Part shown: one piece after another, positions 40,470 to 48,848 of the stretch
Numbering within the stretch: the first letter of the stretch is position 1
How the letters are laid out: every line of letters starts with the position of its first letter
Source: JALQTD01 sp965656785
GTDB taxonomy: Bacteria > Bacteroidota > Bacteroidia > Flavobacteriales_D > Sanyastnellaceae
NCBI GenBank assembly: GCA_965656785.1
Contig: CBFHLY010000011.1
Span: 1 to 64,000 of the forward strand
Reading direction: 5' to 3'
Length of the DNA: 64,000 nt
Made by a program: the position numbers and the translations under genes
The notes under the pieces: generated by a model
Told to the model about the DNA's origin: nothing
Seen by the model: only the letters and a program-made list of their open reading frames with translations
The model's database searches: none

Positions 40470-42523
40470 GCATGCAGGTCCTTCCGAATGCGCCACGGCT
40501 CGAGCGCAAGGCCCACCGCCAACAGCATGAGGTGCATCCAAAGCGGAACGCTGACCCCTCGCACTGCTTGCATTCCGAGAAAGGCTACCAAAAATACAAA
40601 CAAACCCGCCCGCAACCACCCCCCCGTCCGACCGCGGTGAACGCGCGGGACGTAAAGCACCAAAAGCAACGGACTGGACCACAACAAATTCACATTGGCC
40701 CACAAATCGCGGTGATCGGTGAGCAGCCACGCAGCGGTGAGCACGACGCCCACCATTCCGGCCAGCAACAGCGGCAACCGGCTGACGAATTTCCAGCCCC
40801 GTTCGGAAATGCGGAACGCCGACAAGGCCAGCACGACCAGCGCGGCTGCCGCAGCGGATGGGCTGAACGGAACCCACGGGCCGCGGGAGAACCAGGAGCC
40901 CTGGCGCGGAACGAGTTCCATCGGTTTCGAAGCGATGGGGCGACCGTCGAGGGTCGCGGATTGGATTTGGCCTGACAACCCATCGGGGAGGAAACTCGCA
41001 AAACAAGGAGGACCGGAGTCGCCCCCCGGCCCCATCGCCCATTCCACGCCCGCTTGCGCCCACGGCCACCCCGAGAGGTAAGGCCGCAGCGCCTCCCGAT
41101 ACGTCGAGCCCCCCGCCGGCGCTGTGCCTCCCGGCGAACACCCGGCATTCCAGCGCTCGCCGAACACCGCCTTCATCACCGTCAGCACCCGCGTTGCGCA
41201 ATTGTCATGCAGGAAGCGGTAGCGGTAGGTTCGGTTCTCAGGCAAGTGATTCCATTCGAGGTACTCCGCGAGTTGCCGCACATCCGAAGGGGCCAAATCC
41301 AAGGGCTGCTCCAACAGCCCGCGGCCCGACCTCAAGTAGCTGATCTGGAACGACCCGAAGGGCTCGCGCGAGAGGCGGTAATCGAGTTCGCCGGCAAGGA
41401 ATTTGGCATAAAACCCGGGGCCAAAGGCGAACGTGCCATAATTGTATATCGCGTCCAACGGCGGCTCCACCCCCGGATCGTACACGCGCACGGCCGTGTG
41501 CCCCCACGCCGACCACAGTTCCGAACCCGGCGAGCCCGTCAGCAGCGAAATCCGGGCCTCATCCGATAAATCGCCCCCCGCAAACGCGGCGGTCCAGCTG
41601 CTCAGCAACAGCACCCACATGCCGAGCCAAGCGAACACGTCGGTGTTGGGCGAAGGGCGCTCGGGCTTGTCCGGCCAATCGACCACTCCCGTGAACGCCT
41701 CGCGCGCGGGGCCGTGAAGCCAAATCCCATCGAACCCCTCCGGATCGTGGTCAAACGTGACCTCCAGCGTCCCTCCCGGCATGTGAACCCGCCTGAACGT
41801 CGGTCCGCCCCGCCGCATGTAATCCGCCACTGCAATCGCCGTGGCCCCCGTCCCGCACGCCCGCGTTTCGGCCTCCACCCCGCGTTCAAAGGTCCGCGCC
41901 CACAACTCCGTCACGTCCGAAGCCGAATCCGCCACGAAGTTCGCGTTCGCGCCGGCCGGTGCGTGCACGGCATGCCGCCGAACCGCCCCGCCCAGTCCGT
42001 CCACGTCCAGCCCCTCCAGCACTTCCCGCCCGTTCGCCAGGAACGCCACGTGATGCGGCGACCCCGAGTCCGCGAACCAATGATCGGCAGGCGGCAACTC
42101 CACCCTCTCCGGCGCCGCGCCGAGGTGCCGCGCCGCCGCAATCGGCCGCAACTCCACCCCCGGCAAATCCCGCGACGCATCCCACCGCGCCCGATGCGCC
42201 CCGTCGCACGCCACCAACTCGGCCTCCCGGGGCGCCCAGCCCTGCTGGACCAAAAACGCAAAGCTCGCCCGGCTCCCATTCCCACAAAACGACCGCGTCC
42301 CGTCCGCATTGCAATAATCCATCTCCCACCTCGGCCACGGCCCCTCACCGGGAGCCTCCTCCCCCAACGGCCGCAACACAATCAGTCCATCCGCTCCGAT
42401 CCCGTGGTGCCGGTCGCACAACCGCGTCACCTCGTCCGGATGCAATTCGCGCGGCATCGTCCGACCGTCCACCAGGATGAAATCGTTCCCCGCGCCTTCC
42501 CATTTCCAAAAGGCAATTTGCAT
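40466..42523 (-). CDS. dapF: Diaminopimelate epimerase fused to a DUF4105 membrane protein
   Basis: A 685-residue fusion. Residues 1-281 are a full DapF (meso-DAP formation for lysine and peptidoglycan): 'KWEGAGNDFILVDGR', catalytic Cys80 in 'SFCGNGSRA' and Cys223 in 'ETRACGTGATA'. Residues ~298-315 ('AWLGMWVLLLSSWTAAFAG') look like a signal peptide now placed internally. Residues ~320-500 match DUF4105: 'LLTGSPGSELWSAWGHTAVRV' (His342), 'FGSFQISYLRSGRGLLEQPLDL' and 'RYRFLHDNCATRVL' (Cys442). Five membrane helices follow. DUF4105 proteins have, as I recall, been linked to lipoprotein N-acylation in Bacteroides (Lnb). No stop codon separates the halves, so cytosolic and periplasmic enzymes would share one chain unless it is cleaved or translation restarts at the internal ATG. 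Confidence 0.85.
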   Translation of the reverse strand: MQIAFWKWEGAGNDFILVDGRTMPRELHPDEVTRLCDRHHGIGADGLIVLRPLGEEAPGEGPWPRWEMDYCNADGTRSFCGNGSRASFAFLVQQGWAPREAELVACDGAHRARWDASRDLPGVELRPIAAARHLGAAPERVELPPADHWFADSGSPHHVAFLANGREVLEGLDVDGLGGAVRRHAVHAPAGANANFVADSASDVTELWARTFERGVEAETRACGTGATAIAVADYMRRGGPTFRRVHMPGGTLEVTFDHDPEGFDGIWLHGPAREAFTGVVDWPDKPERPSPNTDVFAWLGMWVLLLSSWTAAFAGGDLSDEARISLLTGSPGSELWSAWGHTAVRVYDPGVEPPLDAIYNYGTFAFGPGFYAKFLAGELDYRLSREPFGSFQISYLRSGRGLLEQPLDLAPSDVRQLAEYLEWNHLPENRTYRYRFLHDNCATRVLTVMKAVFGERWNAGCSPGGTAPAGGSTYREALRPYLSGWPWAQAGVEWAMGPGGDSGPPCFASFLPDGLSGQIQSATLDGRPIASKPMELVPRQGSWFSRGPWVPFSPSAAAAALVVLALSAFRISERGWKFVSRLPLLLAGMVGVVLTAAWLLTDHRDLWANVNLLWSSPLLLVLYVPRVHRGRTGGWLRAGLFVFLVAFLGMQAVRGVSVPLWMHLMLLAVGLALEPWRIRKDLHA

Positions 42524-42551
42524 GGGCGCAAGGTAGCCATCCGGCGGTCCG

Positions 42552-42559
42552 TATCTTTG
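42552..42559 (+). promoter_or_regulatory. Likely -7 element of the E1 dehydrogenase gene
   Basis: TATCTTTG matches TAnnTTTG exactly and lies eight bases before the ATG at 42568, predicting a very short leader. Confidence 0.5.
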
Positions 42560-42567
42560 GCCTTGCT

Positions 42568-44622
42568 ATGCCAAAATCCGCCCCAGCACCCGCCACCGAG
42601 GTCTCCCTCGAAACCCTGCGTTGGATGGCCACCGCCCGCTCCATGTCCGACTTGTACGAGGAGGAGGCGCGCATCACGTCGAAGTACGTACACGCGTGCT
42701 CCCGCGGGCACGAAGCCATCCAAATCGCCACCGGCCGCCGCCTCAAGGAGCAGGATTTCCTCAGCGCCTACTACCGGGACGACAGCATCTTGCTCTCGAT
42801 GGGGATGCGCCCTTACGAGCTCATGCTCCAGCTCTTCGCGAAGAAGGACGACCCGTTCAGCGGAGGCCGGACGTATTACAGCCACCCATCGCTCAACCGC
42901 CCCGGCTTCCCGCGCATTCCGCACCAAAGCAGCGCGACAGGCATGCAGGCCATCCCCGCGGCGGGCGTGGCCATGGGCGTGCAATACCGGGAGCAACACG
43001 GCCTGGCGCACGAAGTGGTGGGCGACGGCGCGCCGCCCGTGGTGGTGTGTTCCATCGGAGATGCGGCCATCACGGAGGGGGAAGTGAGCGAAGCGCTGCA
43101 CATGAGCGCGCTGAAGGAATTGCCGATCATTTGGCTCGTGCAGGACAACGAATGGGACATCTCGGCGCACGCTTCGGAAATCCGGTTCGGCAGCGCCTCC
43201 ACGTTGGCTGGGGCCTTCCCGCCCATTGCGCTCATCGAAGTGGACGGGGCGGACAGCGCGGCGAGCGAAGCGGCAATGGAAGAGGCTTTCCGCATCGTGC
43301 GGGAAGAGCGGCGTCCAGTGCTCGTGCACGCGCACGTGCCACTGCTGGGGCACCACACGAGCGGTGTGCGCCGGGAATGGTACCGCGACGACCTCGAGGA
43401 GCACGGAAAACGCGATCCGCTGCCGCGGCTGTTGGCCGAGCTCGCTGAGAGCGGGGTCGAGCAGGATGAATTGGATGCCGTGCTCCGCGAGGCGCGAGCG
43501 ACCGTCGAGGCCGATTACGCCGCCGCGAAGGAAGCTGAGGAGCCACGAGGAGAGGACTTGCTTGCGCATCGATTTGCTCCCACCGAAGTAACGATGGAGG
43601 TGGGCGAGCGGAAGCCGGCGGGTGGTGAAGTCACGTTGATGGTGGATTGCGCGCTGCACGCCATGCAGGAGATTTTGGCCGACCACCCGGAAGCGCTGCT
43701 GTATGGGCAGGACGTGGGCGGTCGGTTGGGCGGCGTGTTCCGCGAAGCCGCGACGTTGGCCCAAAAATTCGGTGCATCCCGCGTCTTCAACACCCCCATC
43801 CAAGAAGCGTTCATCATCGGGAGCACGGCCGGGATGTCCGCGGCGGGGCTGCGTCCCATCGTGGAAGTCCAGTTCGCCGATTACCTGTGGCCCGGCCTCA
43901 ACCAACTTTTCACGGAATTGAGCCGCAGTTACTTCTTGTCGAACGGGCAGTGGCCGGTGCACAGCCTGATCCGGGTGCCCATCGGGGCGTATGGAAGCGG
44001 CGGTCCGTACCACAGCTCGAGCATCGAATCGGTTTTGGCCAACATCCGTGGCATCAAGGTGGCCTACCCCTCGAACGGCGCGGACCTGAAGGGCCTGCTC
44101 AAGGCCGCTTACTACGACCCCAACCCCGTGGTCGTTCTGGAACACAAGGGGCTGTACTGGTCGAAAATTCCCGGCACGGAAGCGGCGAAGTGCGTCGAAC
44201 CAGATGCCGAATACCGGGTTCCGCTCGGGAAAGGGCGGATGGCGCTCGAACACCCGGATGCCGAACTGACCATCATCGCTTACGGCCGCGGCGTCTATTG
44301 GGCGCAGGAGGCGGCGCAGGGATTGCCTGTGGAAGTGCTGGACTTGCGGAGCATCGTGCCGGTGGATTTCGGCCTGATTCGGGAGCGCGTTCAAGCCACC
44401 CACCGCGTGGTCATCGTTACGGAGGAACCAGCGGAGAATGGATTCGCTCGGGCCCTCGCTGGGCGCATCGCGCACGAACTGTTCACGGAGCTCGATGCGC
44501 CTGTCGAGGTGGTCGGCTCGCTGGACACGCCCGCGATCCCGTTGAACGAAACGTTGGAGCGGTTTGTTCTTGTGAATGCCCAACGGGTGCGCGACAGCTT
44601 GATGCGGGTGCTGGAATTTTGA
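42568..44622 (+). CDS. 2-oxoacid (branched-chain type) dehydrogenase E1, alpha and beta fused
   Basis: A 684-residue thiamine-diphosphate enzyme combining both E1 subunits. The alpha part (about 1-320) has 'YYRDDSILLSMGMRPYELMLQLFAK' and the ThDP motif 'GDAAITEGEVSEALHMSALKELPIIWLVQDNEW' region beginning near residue 164 (G-D-x...N). The beta part (about 345-684) has 'GQDVGGRLGGVFREA', 'TPIQEAFIIGSTAGMSAAGLRPIVEVQFADYLWPGLNQL' and 'SLDTPAIPLNETLE'. It decarboxylates a 2-oxoacid and passes the acyl group to a lipoyl E2 not encoded here. The branched-chain type is the usual call for this fusion in Bacteroidota. It stands alone, divergent from dapF. Confidence 0.92.
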   Translation: MPKSAPAPATEVSLETLRWMATARSMSDLYEEEARITSKYVHACSRGHEAIQIATGRRLKEQDFLSAYYRDDSILLSMGMRPYELMLQLFAKKDDPFSGGRTYYSHPSLNRPGFPRIPHQSSATGMQAIPAAGVAMGVQYREQHGLAHEVVGDGAPPVVVCSIGDAAITEGEVSEALHMSALKELPIIWLVQDNEWDISAHASEIRFGSASTLAGAFPPIALIEVDGADSAASEAAMEEAFRIVREERRPVLVHAHVPLLGHHTSGVRREWYRDDLEEHGKRDPLPRLLAELAESGVEQDELDAVLREARATVEADYAAAKEAEEPRGEDLLAHRFAPTEVTMEVGERKPAGGEVTLMVDCALHAMQEILADHPEALLYGQDVGGRLGGVFREAATLAQKFGASRVFNTPIQEAFIIGSTAGMSAAGLRPIVEVQFADYLWPGLNQLFTELSRSYFLSNGQWPVHSLIRVPIGAYGSGGPYHSSSIESVLANIRGIKVAYPSNGADLKGLLKAAYYDPNPVVVLEHKGLYWSKIPGTEAAKCVEPDAEYRVPLGKGRMALEHPDAELTIIAYGRGVYWAQEAAQGLPVEVLDLRSIVPVDFGLIRERVQATHRVVIVTEEPAENGFARALAGRIAHELFTELDAPVEVVGSLDTPAIPLNETLERFVLVNAQRVRDSLMRVLEF

Positions 44623-44627
44623 TTGCG

Positions 44628-44635
44628 TACCTTCG
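44628..44635 (+). promoter_or_regulatory. Possible -7 element of the following gene
   Basis: TACCTTCG fits TAnnTTCG, 19 bases before the ATG at 44655 and just after the E1 stop. Confidence 0.35.
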
Positions 44636-44654
44636 GCGAAACGCCCCATTCCTC

Positions 44655-45269
44655 ATGCGGATTACCGTTCTTGTATTGTTGGCATTCAGCAGTTTGCTCG
44701 GGTCGAGCAAAGGATTGCACGTGCGTTACGTCGCCCATGTTCCCGAGGGCCTCTCGGAAGAGCAGTTGGCCTTGATCCCGGAGTATTGGGACTTGCGCAT
44801 GACGGATGAGGGGTTCCGGATGGAAGAGGTCGGAGGAGCGAAGCGGGTTTGGGTGGGCACTTCGGATTCGGAGTCGTTTCACATCCTGTTCGAGCTCTTC
44901 GGTCATCGCATCGCCCTGTTGGAACCGTGCGCAGAACCGACTAGTTGGCGGAAAGGCACCGCACCCGCGCCGCCCCTTCCTCTATTCGATCCCGCATCGC
45001 CGGTCATTGCGGGTGAGGAAGCCGTGGCGTACGAATGGGAAGGACAGGGGGTTTGGCTGACGGCCGCGCGTTCGGAGGCACCGTGCCTTTGGGGATTTCC
45101 CCGGCTGCCCTTGGCCTTTCCATTGCCCGAGTCGATGTCGGTTTGGATGGTGGCCGAGTTCATGGGCGCTTTTGAAGGGGACGTGGATTGCAGCGTGCCG
45201 AACGGATACCGGCAAGCGTCAACCGAGGAATTGGGGCGGCTGCTACCGGACCTCAAATTGGCGGAGTGA
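44655..45269 (+). CDS. Secreted protein, unknown function
   Basis: A 204-residue protein with an N-terminal signal (MRITVLVLLAFSSLLGSSKG). The mature part has three cysteines ('LLEPCAEP', 'SEAPCLWGF', 'GDVDCSVPNGY') and no motif I recognise. Its stop codon TGA abuts the reverse-complement stop of the convergent queE with no base between. Function unknown. Confidence 0.65.
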   Translation: MRITVLVLLAFSSLLGSSKGLHVRYVAHVPEGLSEEQLALIPEYWDLRMTDEGFRMEEVGGAKRVWVGTSDSESFHILFELFGHRIALLEPCAEPTSWRKGTAPAPPLPLFDPASPVIAGEEAVAYEWEGQGVWLTAARSEAPCLWGFPRLPLAFPLPESMSVWMVAEFMGAFEGDVDCSVPNGYRQASTEELGRLLPDLKLAE

Positions 45270-45866
45270 TCAGCGGATGTTGAGGTACTTGTGGGTTTGG
45301 AGGGAGAGGCGCCACTTCGGGTGGCTGGCAACGTAATCGGTGAGCGCTTCGTGCAGTTTTTCCCGGCGGCTCCATTCGGGCTGGAGGTAGCATACGGCTT
45401 GGGGGCGCATGCGTGCTGCGTGTTCTTCGGCCCAAGCGTAGTCCTGCCGGTTGACCACAACAACCTTCAATTCGTCCGTACGCTCGTAAACTTCGGACAG
45501 GGTCGGCTTGAAGCGCTTGGGGCTCAGGGTGATCCAGTCCCATGTACCGGTGAGCGGGTAGGCGCCCGAGGTTTCGAGGTGAACTTTGAGGCCGGCAGCG
45601 CGCAAGGCCTCAGTGAGTGGGGTGCAATCGTACATCAAGGGTTCGCCACCGGTGATGACGGTGATGGCGGTTTGGGCTTCAACGGCTTCCGCCACCAGCA
45701 CCTCCACGGAAACCGGCGGATGGGCCGCGGCCTCCCAGCTCTCCTTCACGTCACACCAAGCGCAGCCCACGTCGCACCCTCCCAACCGGATGAACCACGC
45801 GCTCACGCCGGTGTACGCCCCCTCCCCTTGCAGGGTCTTGAACCGCTCCATCACCGGATACTGCAT
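45270..45866 (-). CDS. queE: 7-carboxy-7-deazaguanine synthase (radical SAM)
   Basis: A 198-residue radical SAM enzyme that makes the 7-deazaguanine ring for queuosine tRNA modification. The [4Fe-4S] cluster motif is C31-x3-C35-x2-C38 in 'GGCDVGCAWCDVKESW', preceded by 'LQGEGAYTGVSAWFIRLGGC'. 'ITGGEPLMY' and 'LETSGAYPL' bind SAM. Start ATG 45866 lies two bases after the rimO stop; a TTG at 45872 overlapping that stop is an alternative. Other queuosine genes are not in the window. Confidence 0.94.
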   Translation of the reverse strand: MQYPVMERFKTLQGEGAYTGVSAWFIRLGGCDVGCAWCDVKESWEAAAHPPVSVEVLVAEAVEAQTAITVITGGEPLMYDCTPLTEALRAAGLKVHLETSGAYPLTGTWDWITLSPKRFKPTLSEVYERTDELKVVVVNRQDYAWAEEHAARMRPQAVCYLQPEWSRREKLHEALTDYVASHPKWRLSLQTHKYLNIR

Positions 45867-45868
45867 GC

Positions 45869-47182
45869 TCAAATCACTTCAGCGTCCAAATCAAATTCCG
45901 ATGCCCCGGTGATGCGCGCCTGAACGAAATCCCCGATGCGGAGATGCAAGTCGTCTCGGAACGGGATGCGCACTTCGTTGTCCACATCCGGCGAATCGTA
46001 TTGCGTGCGACCGATCCAAACGCCGTCCTCGGCGCGGTCGATGAGGACCTTTTGTTCGGTTCCGATCAGCTGTTCGTTCAATTCGAGCGAAATGCCGGCC
46101 TGCAGTTCCATGATGGCTTCCACCCGCTGGCGCTTCACGTCTTCGGGGACATCGTCTTCCAAGGCATAAGCCGAGGTGTTTTCCTCATGGGAGTAGGTGA
46201 AGCAGCCGAGGCGTTCAAAGCGGGACCGCGCCACCCATTCGAGCACGTCCTGATGGTGTTCCTCGGTCTCTCCCGGGAATCCCGCGATGAGCGTGGTCCG
46301 GAGGGCGATGTCGGGCATCTTCTCGCGAATGGCGGCGACGAGTGCATCGGTTTTGGCCTGGGTGGTGCCCCGCTTCATCGCCTTCAGGATGTCATCGGAA
46401 GCATGCTGCAGCGGCATATCAAGGTAGTTGCACACGTTTTCCCGCTCGGCCATCACGTCGAGGACGTCCATCGGGAAGCCCGTCGGAAAGGCATAGTGCA
46501 AGCGAATCCAGCCGATGCCTTCCACGTCACTGAGGCGCCGAACCAGCTCCGCCAGTTTCCGCTCCTTGTACAAGTCCAGCCCGTAAAAGGTCAAATCTTG
46601 GGCAATCAAAATCAACTCCCGAACCCCTTGCGCCGCCAAGCCCTCTGCCTGCCTCACCAACTCCTCCATCGGCGTGGACACGTGCTTGCCGCGCATGAGC
46701 GGAATCGCGCAAAACGCGCACGGACGGTCGCACCCCTCAGCAATCTTCAAGTACGCGTAATGGGCAGGTGTGGTGAGTAACCGCTCTCCTACGAGTTCCT
46801 TTTTATAATCGGCGCGCAGTGTTTTCAGCAACCGAGGCAAGTCCCGGGTACCAAACCAGGCATCCACCTCCGGAATGCCTTCTGCCAACTCTTCCTTGTA
46901 CCGCTCCGAAAGGCAACCGGTGACGTACAGCTTCTCGAGCTGCCCCTCCTTCTTCGCCTCGCCGAAACGCAGGATGGTGTCGATGGATTCTTGCTTGGCG
47001 CTTTCGATGAAGCCGCACGTGTTGACGATGACGATGCCGCTGTCATCGCGCGTGCTTTCATGCTCGACGTCGAAGGCGTTCGCCTTGAGTTGAGCCATCA
47101 TCACCTCCGAGTCGAACAGGTTCTTCGAGCAACCCAGGGTAACAACGTTCACCTTCCGGGGGTGGTAAGCGCGGGTCCTCAT
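45869..47182 (-). CDS. rimO: Ribosomal protein uS12 methylthiotransferase
   Basis: A 437-residue radical SAM methylthiotransferase that modifies an aspartate of ribosomal protein uS12. The N-terminal cluster cysteines are C18 ('TLGCSKN'), C56 ('NTCGFI') and C90 ('TGCLSERY'). The radical SAM cysteines are C151, C155 and C158 ('GCDRPCAFCAIP'). A C-terminal TRAM domain ends the protein ('GTEQKVLIDRAEDGVWIGRTQYDSPDVDNEVRI'). 'CSKN' and absence of MiaB features favour RimO. It overlaps ftsY by ATGA, as in many Bacteroidota. Confidence 0.96.
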   Translation of the reverse strand: MRTRAYHPRKVNVVTLGCSKNLFDSEVMMAQLKANAFDVEHESTRDDSGIVIVNTCGFIESAKQESIDTILRFGEAKKEGQLEKLYVTGCLSERYKEELAEGIPEVDAWFGTRDLPRLLKTLRADYKKELVGERLLTTPAHYAYLKIAEGCDRPCAFCAIPLMRGKHVSTPMEELVRQAEGLAAQGVRELILIAQDLTFYGLDLYKERKLAELVRRLSDVEGIGWIRLHYAFPTGFPMDVLDVMAERENVCNYLDMPLQHASDDILKAMKRGTTQAKTDALVAAIREKMPDIALRTTLIAGFPGETEEHHQDVLEWVARSRFERLGCFTYSHEENTSAYALEDDVPEDVKRQRVEAIMELQAGISLELNEQLIGTEQKVLIDRAEDGVWIGRTQYDSPDVDNEVRIPFRDDLHLRIGDFVQARITGASEFDLDAEVI

Positions 47183-48174
47183 GATTCCGAATCGGTGGAG
47201 TCCAACCCTTCGCTCAACTGTTCCGGCAACAAGCTGTCCAAGAACTCGTCGAGGATGAAATCTTGCAGGTGTTCGGCCTTCTCTCCTACCCCGATGTACC
47301 GAACGGGAATGCTGAATTGGAGGCTGATGGCGAGGACCACGCCGCCCTTGGCTGTCCCGTCGAGTTTCGTGACGATCAGGCCGGTGACGTCGGTGGTCGC
47401 GAGGAATTGTTTGGCTTGCTCCACGGCGTTCTGGCCCGTGGAGCCGTCAAGTACGAGCCACACTTCGTGCGGTGCTCCCGGAACCACCTTGTCCATCACG
47501 CGACGGACCTTGGCCAACTCTTCCATCAGCCCGCGCTTGTTGTGGAGCCGGCCCGCGGTGTCGATGATGACCACGTCCGATTTGCGCGCGACGGCCGATT
47601 GGAGCGTGTCGAACGCGACCGAAGCCGGATCGGCCCCCATGCCCTGCGCCACCAAGGGAACGCCCACGCGCTCCGCCCACACCTTCAACTGGTCAATTGC
47701 CGCCGCTCGGAAGGTATCCGCTGCACCCAACAAAACGCTGTGTCCCTGCTCCTTGAAGCGCTGCGCCAACTTCCCGATGGAAGTGGTTTTTCCCACGCCA
47801 TTCACTCCCACCACCAAAATGACGTGCGGGCCATCGGCGTGCTTCGGGATGGCGTACGCCTCCGTTGAGCGGTTGTCCTCATGGAACAAGGCCGCCATTT
47901 CCTCCCGCATCATGCCGTAAAGCTCGTCCATCTCCATGTACGCCTCAAATCGGGCGCGCTTTCGGAGGCGCGAGAGCAACCGCATCGTCGTCTCAACCCC
48001 AACGTCGGCGGTGATGAATGCTTCTTCAAGTTCATCCATCAGCTCCTCGTCGACGACGCGACGGCCTGTGAATACTTTTGCGAGCTTGGAAAACACGTGG
48101 GATTTGGACTTCTCCAATCCGTGATCGAGGGTTTCCTTCTCTTGCTTGGAAAACAACCGTTTCAGAAAACTCAT
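47179..48174 (-). CDS. ftsY: Signal recognition particle receptor FtsY
   Basis: A 331-residue SRP GTPase that docks ribosome-nascent chain-SRP complexes at the inner membrane. After a short N domain (about 20-95), the G domain has G1 'GVNGVGKTTS' (123-132), 'LLGAADTFRAAAIDQL', G3 'DTAGRLHNK', G4 'TKLDGTAKGG' and the C-terminal 'IGVGEKAEHLQDFILDEFLDSLL'. No long acidic A domain, as usual in Bacteroidota. Located between DUF4295/rpmG and rimO. Confidence 0.97.
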   Translation of the reverse strand: MSFLKRLFSKQEKETLDHGLEKSKSHVFSKLAKVFTGRRVVDEELMDELEEAFITADVGVETTMRLLSRLRKRARFEAYMEMDELYGMMREEMAALFHEDNRSTEAYAIPKHADGPHVILVVGVNGVGKTTSIGKLAQRFKEQGHSVLLGAADTFRAAAIDQLKVWAERVGVPLVAQGMGADPASVAFDTLQSAVARKSDVVIIDTAGRLHNKRGLMEELAKVRRVMDKVVPGAPHEVWLVLDGSTGQNAVEQAKQFLATTDVTGLIVTKLDGTAKGGVVLAISLQFSIPVRYIGVGEKAEHLQDFILDEFLDSLLPEQLSEGLDSTDSES

Positions 48175-48242
48175 GCGTGCAAATTACGTTCGTCCATCGC
48201 GACCTGCGGCTGCCGTTCAAAAGCGGGCCGCACAATTCATGC

Positions 48243-48278
48243 AAAAAGGGCCTCGCTCCATGAGGAACAGGCCCTTTT
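48243..48278 (-). terminator. Terminator after rpmG-DUF4295
   Basis: Arms AAAAGGGCCT and AGGCCCTTTT form a ten-base-pair stem with a 15-base loop; on the minus strand it ends in a T run. It lies 39 bases after the DUF4295 stop, so ftsY-rimO-queE may need read-through or their own promoter. Confidence 0.8.
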
Positions 48279-48316
48279 CAATGCTATAAGGGGCTCAGGA
48301 TGAGCAAGGTGTCCAA

Positions 48317-48472
48317 TCAGTCCTTCGCGAACCAAGCTTTCACGTCGTCGTTGTGAACGACTTCTTCCTTGAAGGTGTAAGCACCCGACTTGGGGCTGCG
48401 CACCATCTTGATCACTTTCGTGTGTTGCTTTCCGCCTCCGGTTTGCAACGATGCAACGGTCTTTTTTGCCAT
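48317..48472 (-). CDS. DUF4295 small basic protein
   Basis: A 51-residue protein, 'MAKKTVASLQTGGGKQHTKV' at the start and 'AYTFKEEVVHNDDVKAWFAK' near the end. DUF4295 is a small family confined to Bacteroidota and almost always next to rpmG and ftsY; a ribosome-associated role is suspected but not shown. It follows rpmG by nine bases and is followed by a terminator. Confidence 0.93.
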   Translation of the reverse strand: MAKKTVASLQTGGGKQHTKVIKMVRSPKSGAYTFKEEVVHNDDVKAWFAKD

Positions 48473-48481
48473 GACAGGTGA

Positions 48482-48664
48482 TTATTTGATCTCCTTGTGT
48501 ACGGTCATCTTCCGCAACACCGGATTGTACTTTTTCATTTCAATGCGCTCGGGCGTGTTCTTGCGGTTCTTCGTCGTGATGTAACGTGAAGTACCGGCCA
48601 TGCCGGAGTCCTTGTGCTCGGTGCACTCGAGGATAACTTGTACGCGGTTGCCTTTCTTGGCCAT
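48482..48664 (-). CDS. rpmG: 50S ribosomal protein bL33
   Basis: A 60-residue basic large-subunit protein: 'MAKKGNRVQVILECTEHKDS' and 'RYITTKNRKNTPERIEMKKYNPVLRK'. It has a single cysteine (Cys14), so it is a zinc-independent (C-) form without the CxxC pairs. rpmB, its usual upstream partner in this phylum, is absent here; instead ftsK is divergent. Confidence 0.97.
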   Translation of the reverse strand: MAKKGNRVQVILECTEHKDSGMAGTSRYITTKNRKNTPERIEMKKYNPVLRKMTVHKEIK

Positions 48665-48683
48665 GTTACCTGAATTGGGGGTG

Positions 48684-48714
48684 CAAATATAGACAAAGCT
48701 CCCCGATTGGCAAG
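48684..48714 (-). promoter_or_regulatory. Promoter of rpmG-DUF4295 (-33 and -7 elements)
   Basis: On the minus strand TATATTTG (48684-48691) is a perfect -7 element. CTTG (48711-48714) sits 19 bases upstream, at the spacing expected for the Bacteroidota -33 TTG/TTTG. The ATG follows 19 bases after the -7 element. This is the most complete promoter in the window. Confidence 0.7.
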
Positions 48715-48848
48715 GGAGATGGAAGCCAAATTTAATCCACGTTCGCTTCCTGCCCACACCCCATCGTGGAAAAGCTCCCAAATCGGTTCAATTCTGCGCG
48801 CTGGCAACCCGTAATTTTCGGAGTTCTCACCCGCAAGCTCCGACTTCC

